Source: Erysipelotrichia bacterium (GTDB lineage Bacteria > Bacillota_I > Bacilli_A > Erysipelotrichales > Erysipelotrichaceae). Taken from it: a stretch of DNA of 35,856 nucleotides. Below the pieces are notes generated by a model. It was not told the DNA's origin, ran no database searches, and saw only the letters and a program-made list of their open reading frames with translations. The DNA lies in the NCBI GenBank assembly GCA_030525245.1, contig JAUNFB010000013.1:1-35856 (forward strand). Reading direction: 5' to 3'. The first letter of the stretch is position 1; each line of letters starts with the position of its first letter. A program made the translations under genes and the position numbers. This document shows positions 8,059-14,984 of the stretch, piece by piece.

Positions 8059-9251
8059 GAATTGAAAAATCAATATTGAATGGTGATGTGATCGCCCCGG
8101 CTTCCAAAAGTGTTACTCATCGTGTTCTGATAGCCTCGGCTTTAAGTCGTAAATTGTGTCATGTCGAAAATATTGTTTACAGCGAAGATGTATGTGCTAC
8201 ATTGGATTGCTTGAAACAATTGAATTGCGAGGTTACTGAAAACTATGACAGTGTTGAAATAAACGGGGAAAATATTTTTAAACAAATAAACGGAGATTTA
8301 AATTGTCGAGAAAGCGGAAGTACATTACGATTTTTAATTCCGGTAGCTTTATTGACGAATAAATATATTACCTTTACCGGTTCTGAAAGATTGTTGGAAA
8401 GACCGATAAATGACTATGAACAATTGTGTCAAGAAAATAATTTTTTCTTTGAAAAAAAAGTCAATAAAATAACAGTAAAAGGAAAATTACAACCGCAAAT
8501 GTATCAACTTATCGGTAACAGTTCTTCACAATTTGCCAGTGGAATGCTGTTGGCACTGTCTGCATTATCCGGTAAGAGCATTATAAAAATAAATAAAAAC
8601 CTGCAATCCAAAGCTTATATTGAATTGACAAAGACAGTGCTGGATAAATTCGGAGTGAATATTATTTTAACGGATGAATTGATAAGTATTGATTCACAAG
8701 GATATACGGCTCAAAATTGGAAAATTGAAGCGGATATGTCTAACAGTGCTTACTTGTACTGTTATAATTATCTGGGTGGAAATGTGGATATATTAAATGA
8801 TAATCCGGACAGTATGCAGAAAGATAAAGTATTTCATTACTTGTTTAAAAAAATATGTCAGGGTAAACCGATCATTGATGTTGCTGATTGTCCTGATTTG
8901 GCTCCTATCTTAATTTCTTTAGCTGCTGTAAAAAACGGAGTAATTTTATTGAATACCGCTCGCTTAGCTATTAAAGAAAGTAATCGCTCTTTAGCCATGC
9001 AAGAGGAGTTAGCTAAATTCGGAGTAAATATTATTGTGGAAGAAAATAAAATCATTGTACCCAAAACGGAATTGATAAAGCCAAAAGAAATAATTGAAAG
9101 TCATAATGACCATCGTATAGTTATGGCTTTAATGCCTTTACTTACTTTGACATCCGGGAAAATGAACAATGCTGAAGCTGTTAATAAAAGTTTTCCCAAT
9201 TATTTCAAACTGCTTCAGCAATTAGGATGTAAATTATATCGGGAGGAATAA
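8049..9251 (+). CDS. aroA: 3-phosphoshikimate 1-carboxyvinyltransferase (EPSP synthase)
   Basis: This enzyme joins PEP to shikimate-3-phosphate. The 400-residue protein has APASKSVTHRVLIASAL near the N-terminus (phosphate and substrate binding), CRESGSTLRFLIP (PEP loop), LIGNSSSQFASGMLLAL, a PDLAPILISLAAV motif, the SHNDHRIVMALM motif and the C-terminal KSFPNYF. It is somewhat shorter than the ~427-residue enterobacterial enzyme. In the PEP loop the enterobacterial Pro101 is replaced by phenylalanine (SGSTLRF), a form common in Firmicutes; that may affect glyphosate binding, but the sequence alone does not prove it. The ATG lies inside the last codons of aroQ, so the two are probably translationally coupled. 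Confidence 0.96.
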   Translation: MRLRIEKSILNGDVIAPASKSVTHRVLIASALSRKLCHVENIVYSEDVCATLDCLKQLNCEVTENYDSVEINGENIFKQINGDLNCRESGSTLRFLIPVALLTNKYITFTGSERLLERPINDYEQLCQENNFFFEKKVNKITVKGKLQPQMYQLIGNSSSQFASGMLLALSALSGKSIIKINKNLQSKAYIELTKTVLDKFGVNIILTDELISIDSQGYTAQNWKIEADMSNSAYLYCYNYLGGNVDILNDNPDSMQKDKVFHYLFKKICQGKPIIDVADCPDLAPILISLAAVKNGVILLNTARLAIKESNRSLAMQEELAKFGVNIIVEENKIIVPKTELIKPKEIIESHNDHRIVMALMPLLTLTSGKMNNAEAVNKSFPNYFKLLQQLGCKLYREE

Positions 9252-9255
9252 ATAT

Positions 9256-10284
9256 ATGAATATGGAATTCGAATGTCATTTGCCGATTCCACAACAGGTC
9301 AAAGAGATGTACCCTTTGACGGAAGATATTGCGGAGATTGTTCAAAATCGAAATAAACAATTAAAAGATATTCTAAGCGGAAAGGATGAAAGAATAATAT
9401 TGATTATCGGACCTTGTTCAGCTGATAGACAGGACAGTATTTTAGAATATGTAATGAAATTGAAAGAACTTAATGAACAGGTAAAAGAAAAGATTTTTAT
9501 TATACCGCGTGTATATACCAATAAACCGCGAACAAACGGAGAAGGTTATAAAGGAATGTTGCATCAACCTAATCCAAAAGAAAAACCCGATTTATTTAAA
9601 GGAATAGTGGCAATTCGTCAATTACATATGCAAGTTATAAAATATAGTGGTTTTTCTTGTGCTGATGAAATGCTTTATCCGGAAAATCATCGTTATGTCA
9701 ATGATTTACTGGGATATGTTACGGTAGGAGCTCGATCGGTAGAAAATCAACAGCATCGAATGACTGCTTCCGGTTTAAATGTGCCGGTCGGAATGAAAAA
9801 TCCTACCGGTGGAGACTTGAAAGTGATGTTAAATGCGATCAATGCTGCACAATGTTGTCAGGATTTCATTTATCGCGGTTGGGCAGTACATACTTATGGT
9901 AATGAGTTCGCTCATGGGATATTAAGAGGATACATCAACAAGTCAGGTCAATCTTTACCGAATTATCATTATGAAGATTTAATACATGTAGCTCAAATTT
10001 ATCGACAGTCACAATTAAAAAATCCGGCAATTATTGTTGATTGTAATCACAGCAATTCAGATAAACAATTTGAACAGCAACCGCGAATTTTAAAAGAGGT
10101 TTTGCATAGTTGTCGACATAATGAGACAATAAAAAAAATAATCAAAGGTTTTATGGTTGAAAGTTATTTGCAGGATGGTAGTCAAAGTTATGATGGTACG
10201 GTGTATGGGCAATCAATCACCGATCCATGTTTAGGTTGGGAAAAAAGCAGAGAATTAATCATGGATATTGCCGAATTATTATAG
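9256..10284 (+). CDS. aroF: DAHP synthase, type I alpha (AroG/AroF/AroH-like)
   Basis: This enzyme makes DAHP from PEP and erythrose-4-phosphate, the entry step of the pathway. The 342 residues are close to E. coli AroG. Motifs are IIGPCSADRQDSILEY, IPRVYTNKPRTNGEGYKGM, DEMLYPENHRYVNDLLGYVTVGARSVENQQHR, GMKNPTGGDLKVMLNAI, IVDCNHSNSDKQFEQQP and ESYLQDGSQ. The N-terminal extension typical of the feedback-sensitive alpha subfamily is present. Which amino acid inhibits it cannot be told, so the aroF/G/H choice is arbitrary. GGGAGGA precedes the ATG, with a 4-base gap after aroA. This is the last gene of the operon. Its end overlaps the end of tmcAL on the other strand by 6 bases. Confidence 0.95.
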   Translation: MNMEFECHLPIPQQVKEMYPLTEDIAEIVQNRNKQLKDILSGKDERIILIIGPCSADRQDSILEYVMKLKELNEQVKEKIFIIPRVYTNKPRTNGEGYKGMLHQPNPKEKPDLFKGIVAIRQLHMQVIKYSGFSCADEMLYPENHRYVNDLLGYVTVGARSVENQQHRMTASGLNVPVGMKNPTGGDLKVMLNAINAAQCCQDFIYRGWAVHTYGNEFAHGILRGYINKSGQSLPNYHYEDLIHVAQIYRQSQLKNPAIIVDCNHSNSDKQFEQQPRILKEVLHSCRHNETIKKIIKGFMVESYLQDGSQSYDGTVYGQSITDPCLGWEKSRELIMDIAELL

Positions 10285-11388
10285 ATTTAAACCGCTTATC
10301 TCGGCGCGACAGATATAATGTTTTTGTTTCTCGCTCATTAAGGCGCTGTAAGCAACAGCTGCCTTGAATTCAATATCTCGGTATTGTTTAATATTGGCAG
10401 TGAAATGATTGGCTATTTTAACATTTTCTCTCTGCAATTGTTTGAGGTATTGTTTTCCTTTATCGGAAAAAGCTAACACTCTTAAAGTGTCATAAGGAGG
10501 TAAATTTGCCATATCTTCCTTGGTATTGTGCACAATTAAATGGCATAAAGTTCTCTGTATACGACTTTTGGTATATCTTCTTGTTGTTGCCTGACGAATA
10601 AAATCTTGATAATTATAACAAGTATAAGCCTGTTTTGCTAAATGCTTTTCGATTCCTTCATCCATTAAAAATATTTGCTGTAAATCATTGATCGGTGTAT
10701 TCAACAGCAGGTATCGTACAATGTTGTAATAGTCATTCCAAGTTGGGTAATTGAGTTTATCGATGTTTTTTATTAGGCATTGTTTAGAAACATCTTCGTT
10801 TTTTAATAAAGCTGTTCTAATGGCTAAAGCACTGGAATAGTCTGTATGCATAATATCATCATTATAGTCGGTAGTTCTTAAAACAGAATAAGGAATCATA
10901 TGCGGAAATTTGTTGAGTTCTCGCAAATATGAAATGGCCAGAATATCATTTGGTCCGTAACTGTCACACATATAGCCATATGTATAAGGATAAGAATATC
11001 CTTTTTTCATATTCTCTTTGAAATTATCAATTTTAAAATTCATTGAAGCAATTTCTTTTAATTCGTCCAAATTATTTGTTTCTGAGCCGAATACGATGCT
11101 GTCACATCCGGCTTTTTCTAAGATGTCGACAGCGTTTTTACCGAAATTGGTTGCACTTTGCAAGGCAAATACAAAAGGTAGTTCCAAGACTAAGTCAATG
11201 CCGTTTTCGACGGCTGCTTTGGCTCTTGACCATTTATCAATGATCGCGAATTCTCCTCTTTGAACAAAATTTCCGCTCATTACCGCAACTAAAATATCGC
11301 TGCCGCTAATCTCTTTAGCTTTTTTAAGATGATAAAGATGCCCTAAATGCATCGGATTATATTCAACTACTACGCCGCAAACTTTCAT
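10279..11388 (-). CDS. tmcAL: tRNA(Met) cytidine acetate ligase TmcAL (YlbM family)
   Basis: This enzyme makes N4-acetylcytidine at the wobble base of elongator tRNA-Met, using acetate and ATP in the family members studied. The N-terminus has the nucleotidyltransferase signature GVVVEYNPMHLGHLYHL (HLGH at residues 14-17), then AVMSGNFVQRGE, DKWSRAKAAVENGIDLVLELP and ATNFGKNAVDIL. The C-terminal ~150 residues form the less conserved tRNA-binding part. The 369 residues are shorter than the ~415 of the Bacillus protein, mostly in the C-terminal region. It is oriented against the aro operon and overlaps aroF by 6 bases tail to tail with no terminator between. Its 5' end is shared with the hydrolase gene promoter region. 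Confidence 0.93.
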   Translation of the reverse strand: MKVCGVVVEYNPMHLGHLYHLKKAKEISGSDILVAVMSGNFVQRGEFAIIDKWSRAKAAVENGIDLVLELPFVFALQSATNFGKNAVDILEKAGCDSIVFGSETNNLDELKEIASMNFKIDNFKENMKKGYSYPYTYGYMCDSYGPNDILAISYLRELNKFPHMIPYSVLRTTDYNDDIMHTDYSSALAIRTALLKNEDVSKQCLIKNIDKLNYPTWNDYYNIVRYLLLNTPINDLQQIFLMDEGIEKHLAKQAYTCYNYQDFIRQATTRRYTKSRIQRTLCHLIVHNTKEDMANLPPYDTLRVLAFSDKGKQYLKQLQRENVKIANHFTANIKQYRDIEFKAAVAYSALMSEKQKHYICRAEISGLNL

Positions 11389-11418
11389 AAATCTTTTTCC
11401 TATAAAAAAATAAACATT

Positions 11419-11450
11419 TATATTATAATATATGTAGTCTATTTTGTAGA
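11419..11450. promoter_or_regulatory. Overlapping divergent promoters, tmcAL and hydrolase gene
   Basis: TATATTATAATATA at 11419-11432 is a perfect 14-base palindrome that holds a TATAAT on each strand (+ at 11424-11429, - at 11422-11427). On the - strand, TCTACA (11445-11450) stands exactly 17 bases from the -10 and serves tmcAL. On the + strand only a poor -35 is seen. The two divergent genes probably compete for RNA polymerase here. Confidence 0.5.
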
Positions 11451-11478
11451 TATTTTTTACAGAAAGAGGAAATAAATT

Positions 11479-12417
11479 ATGGTATCAAAAGAAAAAATAA
11501 TGCTTTCCAGTCAAAGCGATGATTTACAATTATATGCCGATTTGTACACTTGTGAGCAACCAAAAGCTGTTGTACAAATAATTCACGGAATGAGTGAGCA
11601 TAAAGGAAGATATGAACAATTAGCCAGTGTGCTTGCCGCGTTCGGTTGTATTGTTATTGTTGCTGATAACAGAGGACATGGAGAAAGTGTAAATGAAAAA
11701 ATACCTTTCGGCTATTTTGCTGATAAAGATGGTTGGTTGGTTAATTTACAAGATATTCATGGCTTTTCTTTATTGGTAAGAGAACGTTATCGTCATCTGC
11801 CTTTCTTTATTCTTTGCCATTCAATGGGATCATTAATCGGACATTCTTACTTAAAACGTTATGAAGATGTGTTGGATGGTGTCATTTATTCCGGTATGCC
11901 TGCTTACAATAAAGCTACAAACAGCGGAAAGTTCTTAGCATCAATTTTAGCCGGCGGAAATCGAGCAAAGAAGGTTTCGAAAATATTGGAAAATGCTTTT
12001 GATTTTAATAAGTATTTGAAAAATCCGCGTACTCCTTTCGATTGGCTCAGTTATAATCCAGACAATGTTGATGAATTTATTGCCGATCCTTTATGCGGTT
12101 TCCCATTTACCAATAAAGGTTATTATGACTTGTTGGATGGTATGCAGGATGTCTATACCCGTAATGATTGGCGGGTACTTAAAAATCAATTGCCGATTTT
12201 GTTTGTTGTTGGGCAGGATGATTTGGCTGCCGATGTTCCGACAGGTTTCAAAAGAGCACTAAATCATTTGTCTAAAGTAGGTTATCAAAATATTGAAGCC
12301 AACATTTATGAAAATATGCGTCACGAGATTTTTAATGAAAAAAAGCGTAAAGTGGTTTATTCGGATGTGTTGATGTGGTTAAGTAAACAGCTTAGTATAA
12401 TTAAAGAAAACAAATAA
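11479..12417 (+). CDS. Alpha/beta hydrolase, lysophospholipase / monoacylglycerol lipase-like
   Basis: This 312-residue single-domain alpha/beta hydrolase of the Hydrolase_4 (serine aminopeptidase S33-like) group is like those annotated as lysophospholipase PldB. An oxyanion-side motif is seen in IIHGMSEHKGRYEQL, then ADNRGHGES, the nucleophile elbow CHSMGS with Ser115, the acid in VGQDD (Asp247/248) and the base in MRHEIFNE (His282). The triad is complete. There is no signal peptide, so it acts in the cytosol or at the inner membrane face. AGAAAGAGGAAA precedes the ATG. It is a single gene, and no terminator is seen before the yceD promoter. The true substrate (lysophospholipid, monoglyceride or another ester) is not decided by sequence. 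Confidence 0.85.
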   Translation: MVSKEKIMLSSQSDDLQLYADLYTCEQPKAVVQIIHGMSEHKGRYEQLASVLAAFGCIVIVADNRGHGESVNEKIPFGYFADKDGWLVNLQDIHGFSLLVRERYRHLPFFILCHSMGSLIGHSYLKRYEDVLDGVIYSGMPAYNKATNSGKFLASILAGGNRAKKVSKILENAFDFNKYLKNPRTPFDWLSYNPDNVDEFIADPLCGFPFTNKGYYDLLDGMQDVYTRNDWRVLKNQLPILFVVGQDDLAADVPTGFKRALNHLSKVGYQNIEANIYENMRHEIFNEKKRKVVYSDVLMWLSKQLSIIKENK

Positions 12418-12425
12418 TTAGATTA

Positions 12426-12454
12426 TTGACTACGCATTAATCTTGTTATACAAT
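12426..12454 (+). promoter_or_regulatory. Promoter of yceD-rpmF
   Basis: TTGACT (12426-12431), a 17-base spacer and TACAAT (12449-12454) make one of the best sigma-A promoters in the window, 28 bases before the yceD start codon. This fits a ribosomal protein operon. Confidence 0.8.
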
Positions 12455-12482
12455 AATAGAGCTGTTACAAGGAGCGTTTTTT

Positions 12483-12998
12483 ATGAGATATTCGCGAAAA
12501 GATTTGTTACAGTTGAAGGATTATCATCTGGTATTTGATGAAGATATTACCTTTGACTCCGATATTTCAAAAAGTTTTCCCCGTATTAGGAAAATCAATG
12601 ATATCAATGTCAAGGGTGATGGCACTTATGATCCGAGTACGCAACAGTTAAGTATTCATTTCATTCTTGACGGTTCGGTTGTTGTCGGTTGTGATATTAC
12701 TTCTGAAGATGTAATTGTGCCGATAGAAACCGAGGCTGATGAAGTCTTCACATTTGACAGAAATGTGCAAGATATCGGAATTATCCAGGCTCAGGGAGAG
12801 TATATCGAGTTGTTACCGACTATATTTCAATTGATTGTAATGGAAATCCCGATTAAAGTGGTCAAGAATGGTATTATTGAGTATCCGAAAGGTGATGGCT
12901 GGGAAGTTATAAGTGAAACGACTTATCAACAGGAAAAAACTAAAAATGTTGATCCCAGACTATCAATACTTAAAGATTATAAACCGCAGGATGAATAG
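12483..12998 (+). CDS. yceD: YceD/DUF177 family protein, 23S rRNA accumulation
   Basis: This 171-residue protein of the YceD (DUF177) family is encoded directly before the L32 gene in most bacteria and is linked to 23S rRNA accumulation in E. coli. Visible family features are the middle section with [25 protein letters not shown] beta strands, [13 protein letters not shown], and the C-terminal stretch ending in [10 protein letters not shown], typical of YceD proteins preceding L32. It lacks the usual CxxC-like pair; only one cysteine (GCDIT) is seen. AAGGAGC precedes the ATG. The stop codon overlaps the very strong AGGAGGTG ribosome site of rpmF, so the two genes are one operon. The position and the C-terminal motif carry most of the weight in this assignment. 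Confidence 0.85.
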   Translation: MRYSRKDLLQLKDYHLVFDEDITFDSDISKSFPRIRKINDINVKGDGTYDPSTQQLSIHFILDGSVVVGCDITSEDVIVPIETEADEVFTFDRNVQDIGIIQAQGEYIELLPTIFQLIVMEIPIKVVKNGIIEYPKGDGWEVISETTYQQEKTKNVDPRLSILKDYKPQDE

Positions 12999-13012
12999 GA
13001 GGTGTGAGAACA

Positions 13013-13159
13013 ATGGCAGTTCAACAAAGAAGGGTATCAAAAACACGTAAGAATAAACGTAGAACACACTACAAGTTAGTTGCTCCTACATTAGTTAAAT
13101 GTCCAAACTGTGGAGAATACAAGTTGCCTCATCACGAATGTGAGTGCGGACAAAAATAA
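13013..13159 (+). CDS. rpmF: 50S ribosomal protein L32
   Basis: This 48-residue protein has the classic L32 start ([19 protein letters not shown]), the [20 protein letters not shown] middle and a zinc-ribbon end. It was read directly from the sequence because it is short. The first zinc pair is CPNC (Cys30, Cys33). The second is CEC (Cys43, Cys45), that is CxC where most L32 proteins have CxxC, and the tail after it is only three residues. The AGGAGGTG site is strong and well spaced, and the gene follows yceD as usual. A terminator stands 12 bases behind the stop. Confidence 0.96.
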   Translation: MAVQQRRVSKTRKNKRRTHYKLVAPTLVKCPNCGEYKLPHHECECGQK

Positions 13160-13171
13160 GTTGTTACGTTT

Positions 13172-13204
13172 AAATCTAAGGTTAAGACCTTAGATTTTTT
13201 TTTT
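13172..13204 (+). terminator. Intrinsic terminator of yceD-rpmF
   Basis: AAATCTAAGGT pairs perfectly with ACCTTAGATTT around a TAAG tetraloop, followed by a run of T. This is an 11-bp stem directly behind rpmF. Confidence 0.9.
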
Positions 13205-13224
13205 GAGTAAATTTAATCGCTAAG

Positions 13225-13253
13225 TTGAAGTTTAAACTATTTGTTAGTAAAAT
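13225..13253 (+). promoter_or_regulatory. Promoter of the two-helix membrane protein gene
   Basis: TTGAAG (13225-13230), a 17-base spacer and TAAAAT (13248-13253) form a good sigma-A promoter, with transcription expected from about 13260. It therefore lies upstream of the ATG at 13282 and argues against a longer N-terminus for that gene. Confidence 0.6.
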
Positions 13254-13281
13254 AGAGTTGCTTATAGGAGAGGGATTAGAT

Positions 13282-14274
13282 ATGAATGAATACGAAATAA
13301 AAAAGATGAGTAAAACAAGTAAAACTCCGCTTATTATAGGAATTATATTGCTTGTCCTTTCGTTATTGTTGTTTTTTACATATGCTAGTTTTATTTATCG
13401 AGATGATGATATTACACCTCAAAGTTATTATGACTTGGCGATTGAAGGTAAAGATACATCTGGACAATATGTCTATATTGATTTAAATGAAGCATACCAA
13501 TTTGCTGTTGAAACTACAGATGACGGAACAGAATATGAATATTTTTATGCTTTTGATGATAATGACGGATTATATATTGTCTGCATGACAGAAGATAAAT
13601 TTGATGAGATTGCTGTTTTATATAATGCTAATCCGGATAATTTTACTTATAAATTGACCGGATATTTATATAATACCGACAACGATATTAAAGAATTAGC
13701 TTGCGAAACACTTCAGGAGGTATTCGAGCTGGATTATTCGGTGAGCGCCGATGAATATGATGATTATTTTTTATCGACCTATCTTGATGCTTCTAGAACA
13801 CCGGTTAATTACATTGACGATTTAGCTATAATATTGATAACAATCTGTTTGTTTGGCGGTATCGGATTCTTGATAGGGTTTGTTGTTAAAACCATTAAAA
13901 ATAAAAAAATGTATTCTTCATCTGATGTTAAAATTGCTTTGGCAGAATTACAACAAGGTGTTTATGATAAAAAAAATAATATAATTATGACGAATAATTA
14001 CTTGATATCCAACCGCAAAAAATTTGCTTGTATCAATTATAAAGATATAGTTTGGGTGTATTCTCATCCGATTAATTATTCCGGAAGAGTATTTTATGAA
14101 TTAATCGTTAATGGAATAAATAAAACCGACAGTTATGGCATGTTTTCTATTGCTGAAGAATTAAATTCTGTTGTTACAAAACTGCAAGAAGTGAACCCGA
14201 AGATTATGGTCGGTTATTCTAAAGAAAATGTAGAAAAATTTAATGAATATAAAGCTGAGATGAATAAAAAATAA
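13282..14274 (+). CDS. Membrane protein of unknown function, two transmembrane segments
   Basis: I do not recognise this 331-residue protein. A lysine-rich start of ~15 residues is followed by a strong hydrophobic segment (~16-40, PLIIGIILLVLSLLLFF). A polar, acidic, tyrosine-rich domain of ~140 residues then probably lies outside the cell. A second hydrophobic segment (~180-205, ILITICLFGGIGFLIGFVV) leads to a C-terminal cytosolic domain of ~125 residues with a beta-rich look (NNIIMTNNYLISNRKKFACINYKDIVWVY), reminiscent of a PH-like fold, as in small Firmicute membrane proteins. The open frame extends 19 codons further upstream, but AGGAGAGG before 13282 and a promoter inside the extension favour this ATG. 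It is monocistronic between rpmF and pduL. Confidence 0.75.
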   Translation: MNEYEIKKMSKTSKTPLIIGIILLVLSLLLFFTYASFIYRDDDITPQSYYDLAIEGKDTSGQYVYIDLNEAYQFAVETTDDGTEYEYFYAFDDNDGLYIVCMTEDKFDEIAVLYNANPDNFTYKLTGYLYNTDNDIKELACETLQEVFELDYSVSADEYDDYFLSTYLDASRTPVNYIDDLAIILITICLFGGIGFLIGFVVKTIKNKKMYSSSDVKIALAELQQGVYDKKNNIIMTNNYLISNRKKFACINYKDIVWVYSHPINYSGRVFYELIVNGINKTDSYGMFSIAEELNSVVTKLQEVNPKIMVGYSKENVEKFNEYKAEMNKK

Positions 14275-14276
14275 TG

Positions 14277-14304
14277 TTGAAAAAAAATCAGTAAAGTTTA
14301 TAAT
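14277..14304 (+). promoter_or_regulatory. Promoter of pduL
   Basis: TTGAAA (14277-14282), a 16-base spacer and TATAAT (14299-14304) lie 25 bases before the ATG; AAAGAGGT serves as ribosome site. Confidence 0.65.
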
Positions 14305-14328
14305 GGATTAGAAAAGAGGTAATTTGAA

Positions 14329-14898
14329 ATGTGCGAAGATAAAATTTTAGTTGAAACAAGTGCCAGACATATTCACTTAACTCAAGAGGCAGTAGAAAAA
14401 TTGTTTGGTGAAGGATATCAATTGACAGTTAAAAAAATGCTTTCTCAACCTGGACAATTTGCTAGCAACGAAAAGGTAACAGTTTCCGGACCAAAGGGCG
14501 AGTTAAAATTATCAGTTTTAGGACCTGTTAGAAAGGCTAACCAAGTTGAATTAAGTTTAACGGATGCCAGAACAATCGGTGTCAAAGCTTTAGTTCGTGA
14601 ATCAGGAGATATTGAAGGAACTGAAGGCTGTACAGTAAGTGGTCCTTGCGGACAAATTACTTTGGATAAAGGCGTTATTGCTGCAAAAAGACATATTCAT
14701 TTTTCTACAGCCGATGCCGAAAAGTATGGCGTAGAAAATGGACAAATCGTTTCTGTTAAGGTAGATACTAATGGCAGAAGTTTGATATTCGGTGATGTAG
14801 TCTGCCGTGTTTCTGAAAAATTTTCTCTAGCAATGCATATTGATACAGATGAATCTAATGCTGCAGGAGCTCCTACGGAAGGAACAATTATTAAGTAA
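14329..14898 (+). CDS. pduL: Phosphotransacylase, PduL family
   Basis: This enzyme exchanges the CoA of acetyl- or propanoyl-CoA with phosphate. The 189-residue protein has the doubled PduL domain. The first copy carries SARHIHLTQEAVEKLFG, the second AAKRHIHFSTADAEKYG; the histidines of these motifs bind the active-site metals in solved PduL structures. GPVRKANQVELSLTDARTIG and HIDTDESNAAG are also typical. There is no N-terminal encapsulation extension and no microcompartment shell gene nearby, so it most likely replaces Pta in acetyl-phosphate/acetate metabolism in the cytosol. It has its own promoter and terminator. Acetate kinase is not in the window. Confidence 0.93.
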   Translation: MCEDKILVETSARHIHLTQEAVEKLFGEGYQLTVKKMLSQPGQFASNEKVTVSGPKGELKLSVLGPVRKANQVELSLTDARTIGVKALVRESGDIEGTEGCTVSGPCGQITLDKGVIAAKRHIHFSTADAEKYGVENGQIVSVKVDTNGRSLIFGDVVCRVSEKFSLAMHIDTDESNAAGAPTEGTIIK

Positions 14899-14912
14899 TA
14901 AAGATTATTCAA

Positions 14913-14940
14913 TAAAAGTCATCGGAAGGTGACTTTTATA
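14913..14940 (+). terminator. Intrinsic terminator of pduL
   Basis: TAAAAGTCA (14913-14921) pairs with TGACTTTTA (14930-14938) around an 8-base loop, with the T run inside the 3' arm. It lies directly behind pduL and before the pepT -10 box. Confidence 0.6.
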
Positions 14941-14953
14941 ATGTTTAATGTTG

Positions 14954-14959
14954 TATAAT
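14954..14959 (+). promoter_or_regulatory. Candidate -10 box of pepT-nagA
   Basis: Consensus TATAAT lies 25 bases before the pepT start. The -35 region falls in the pduL terminator stem and does not match the consensus well. Confidence 0.4.
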
Positions 14960-14984
14960 ATTAGAGAAAAGAGAGTGATATAAA

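Noticed and set aside
11018..11263. 81-codon + strand frame inside tmcAL
   Set aside because: It lies opposite the conserved TmcAL N-terminal domain, which explains the open frame; there is no start signal.
12951..13012. Missing stop or overlap suspected between yceD and rpmF
   Set aside because: The stop TAG at 12996-12998 is clear and the AGGAGGTG site of rpmF simply begins inside it, a normal arrangement for this pair.
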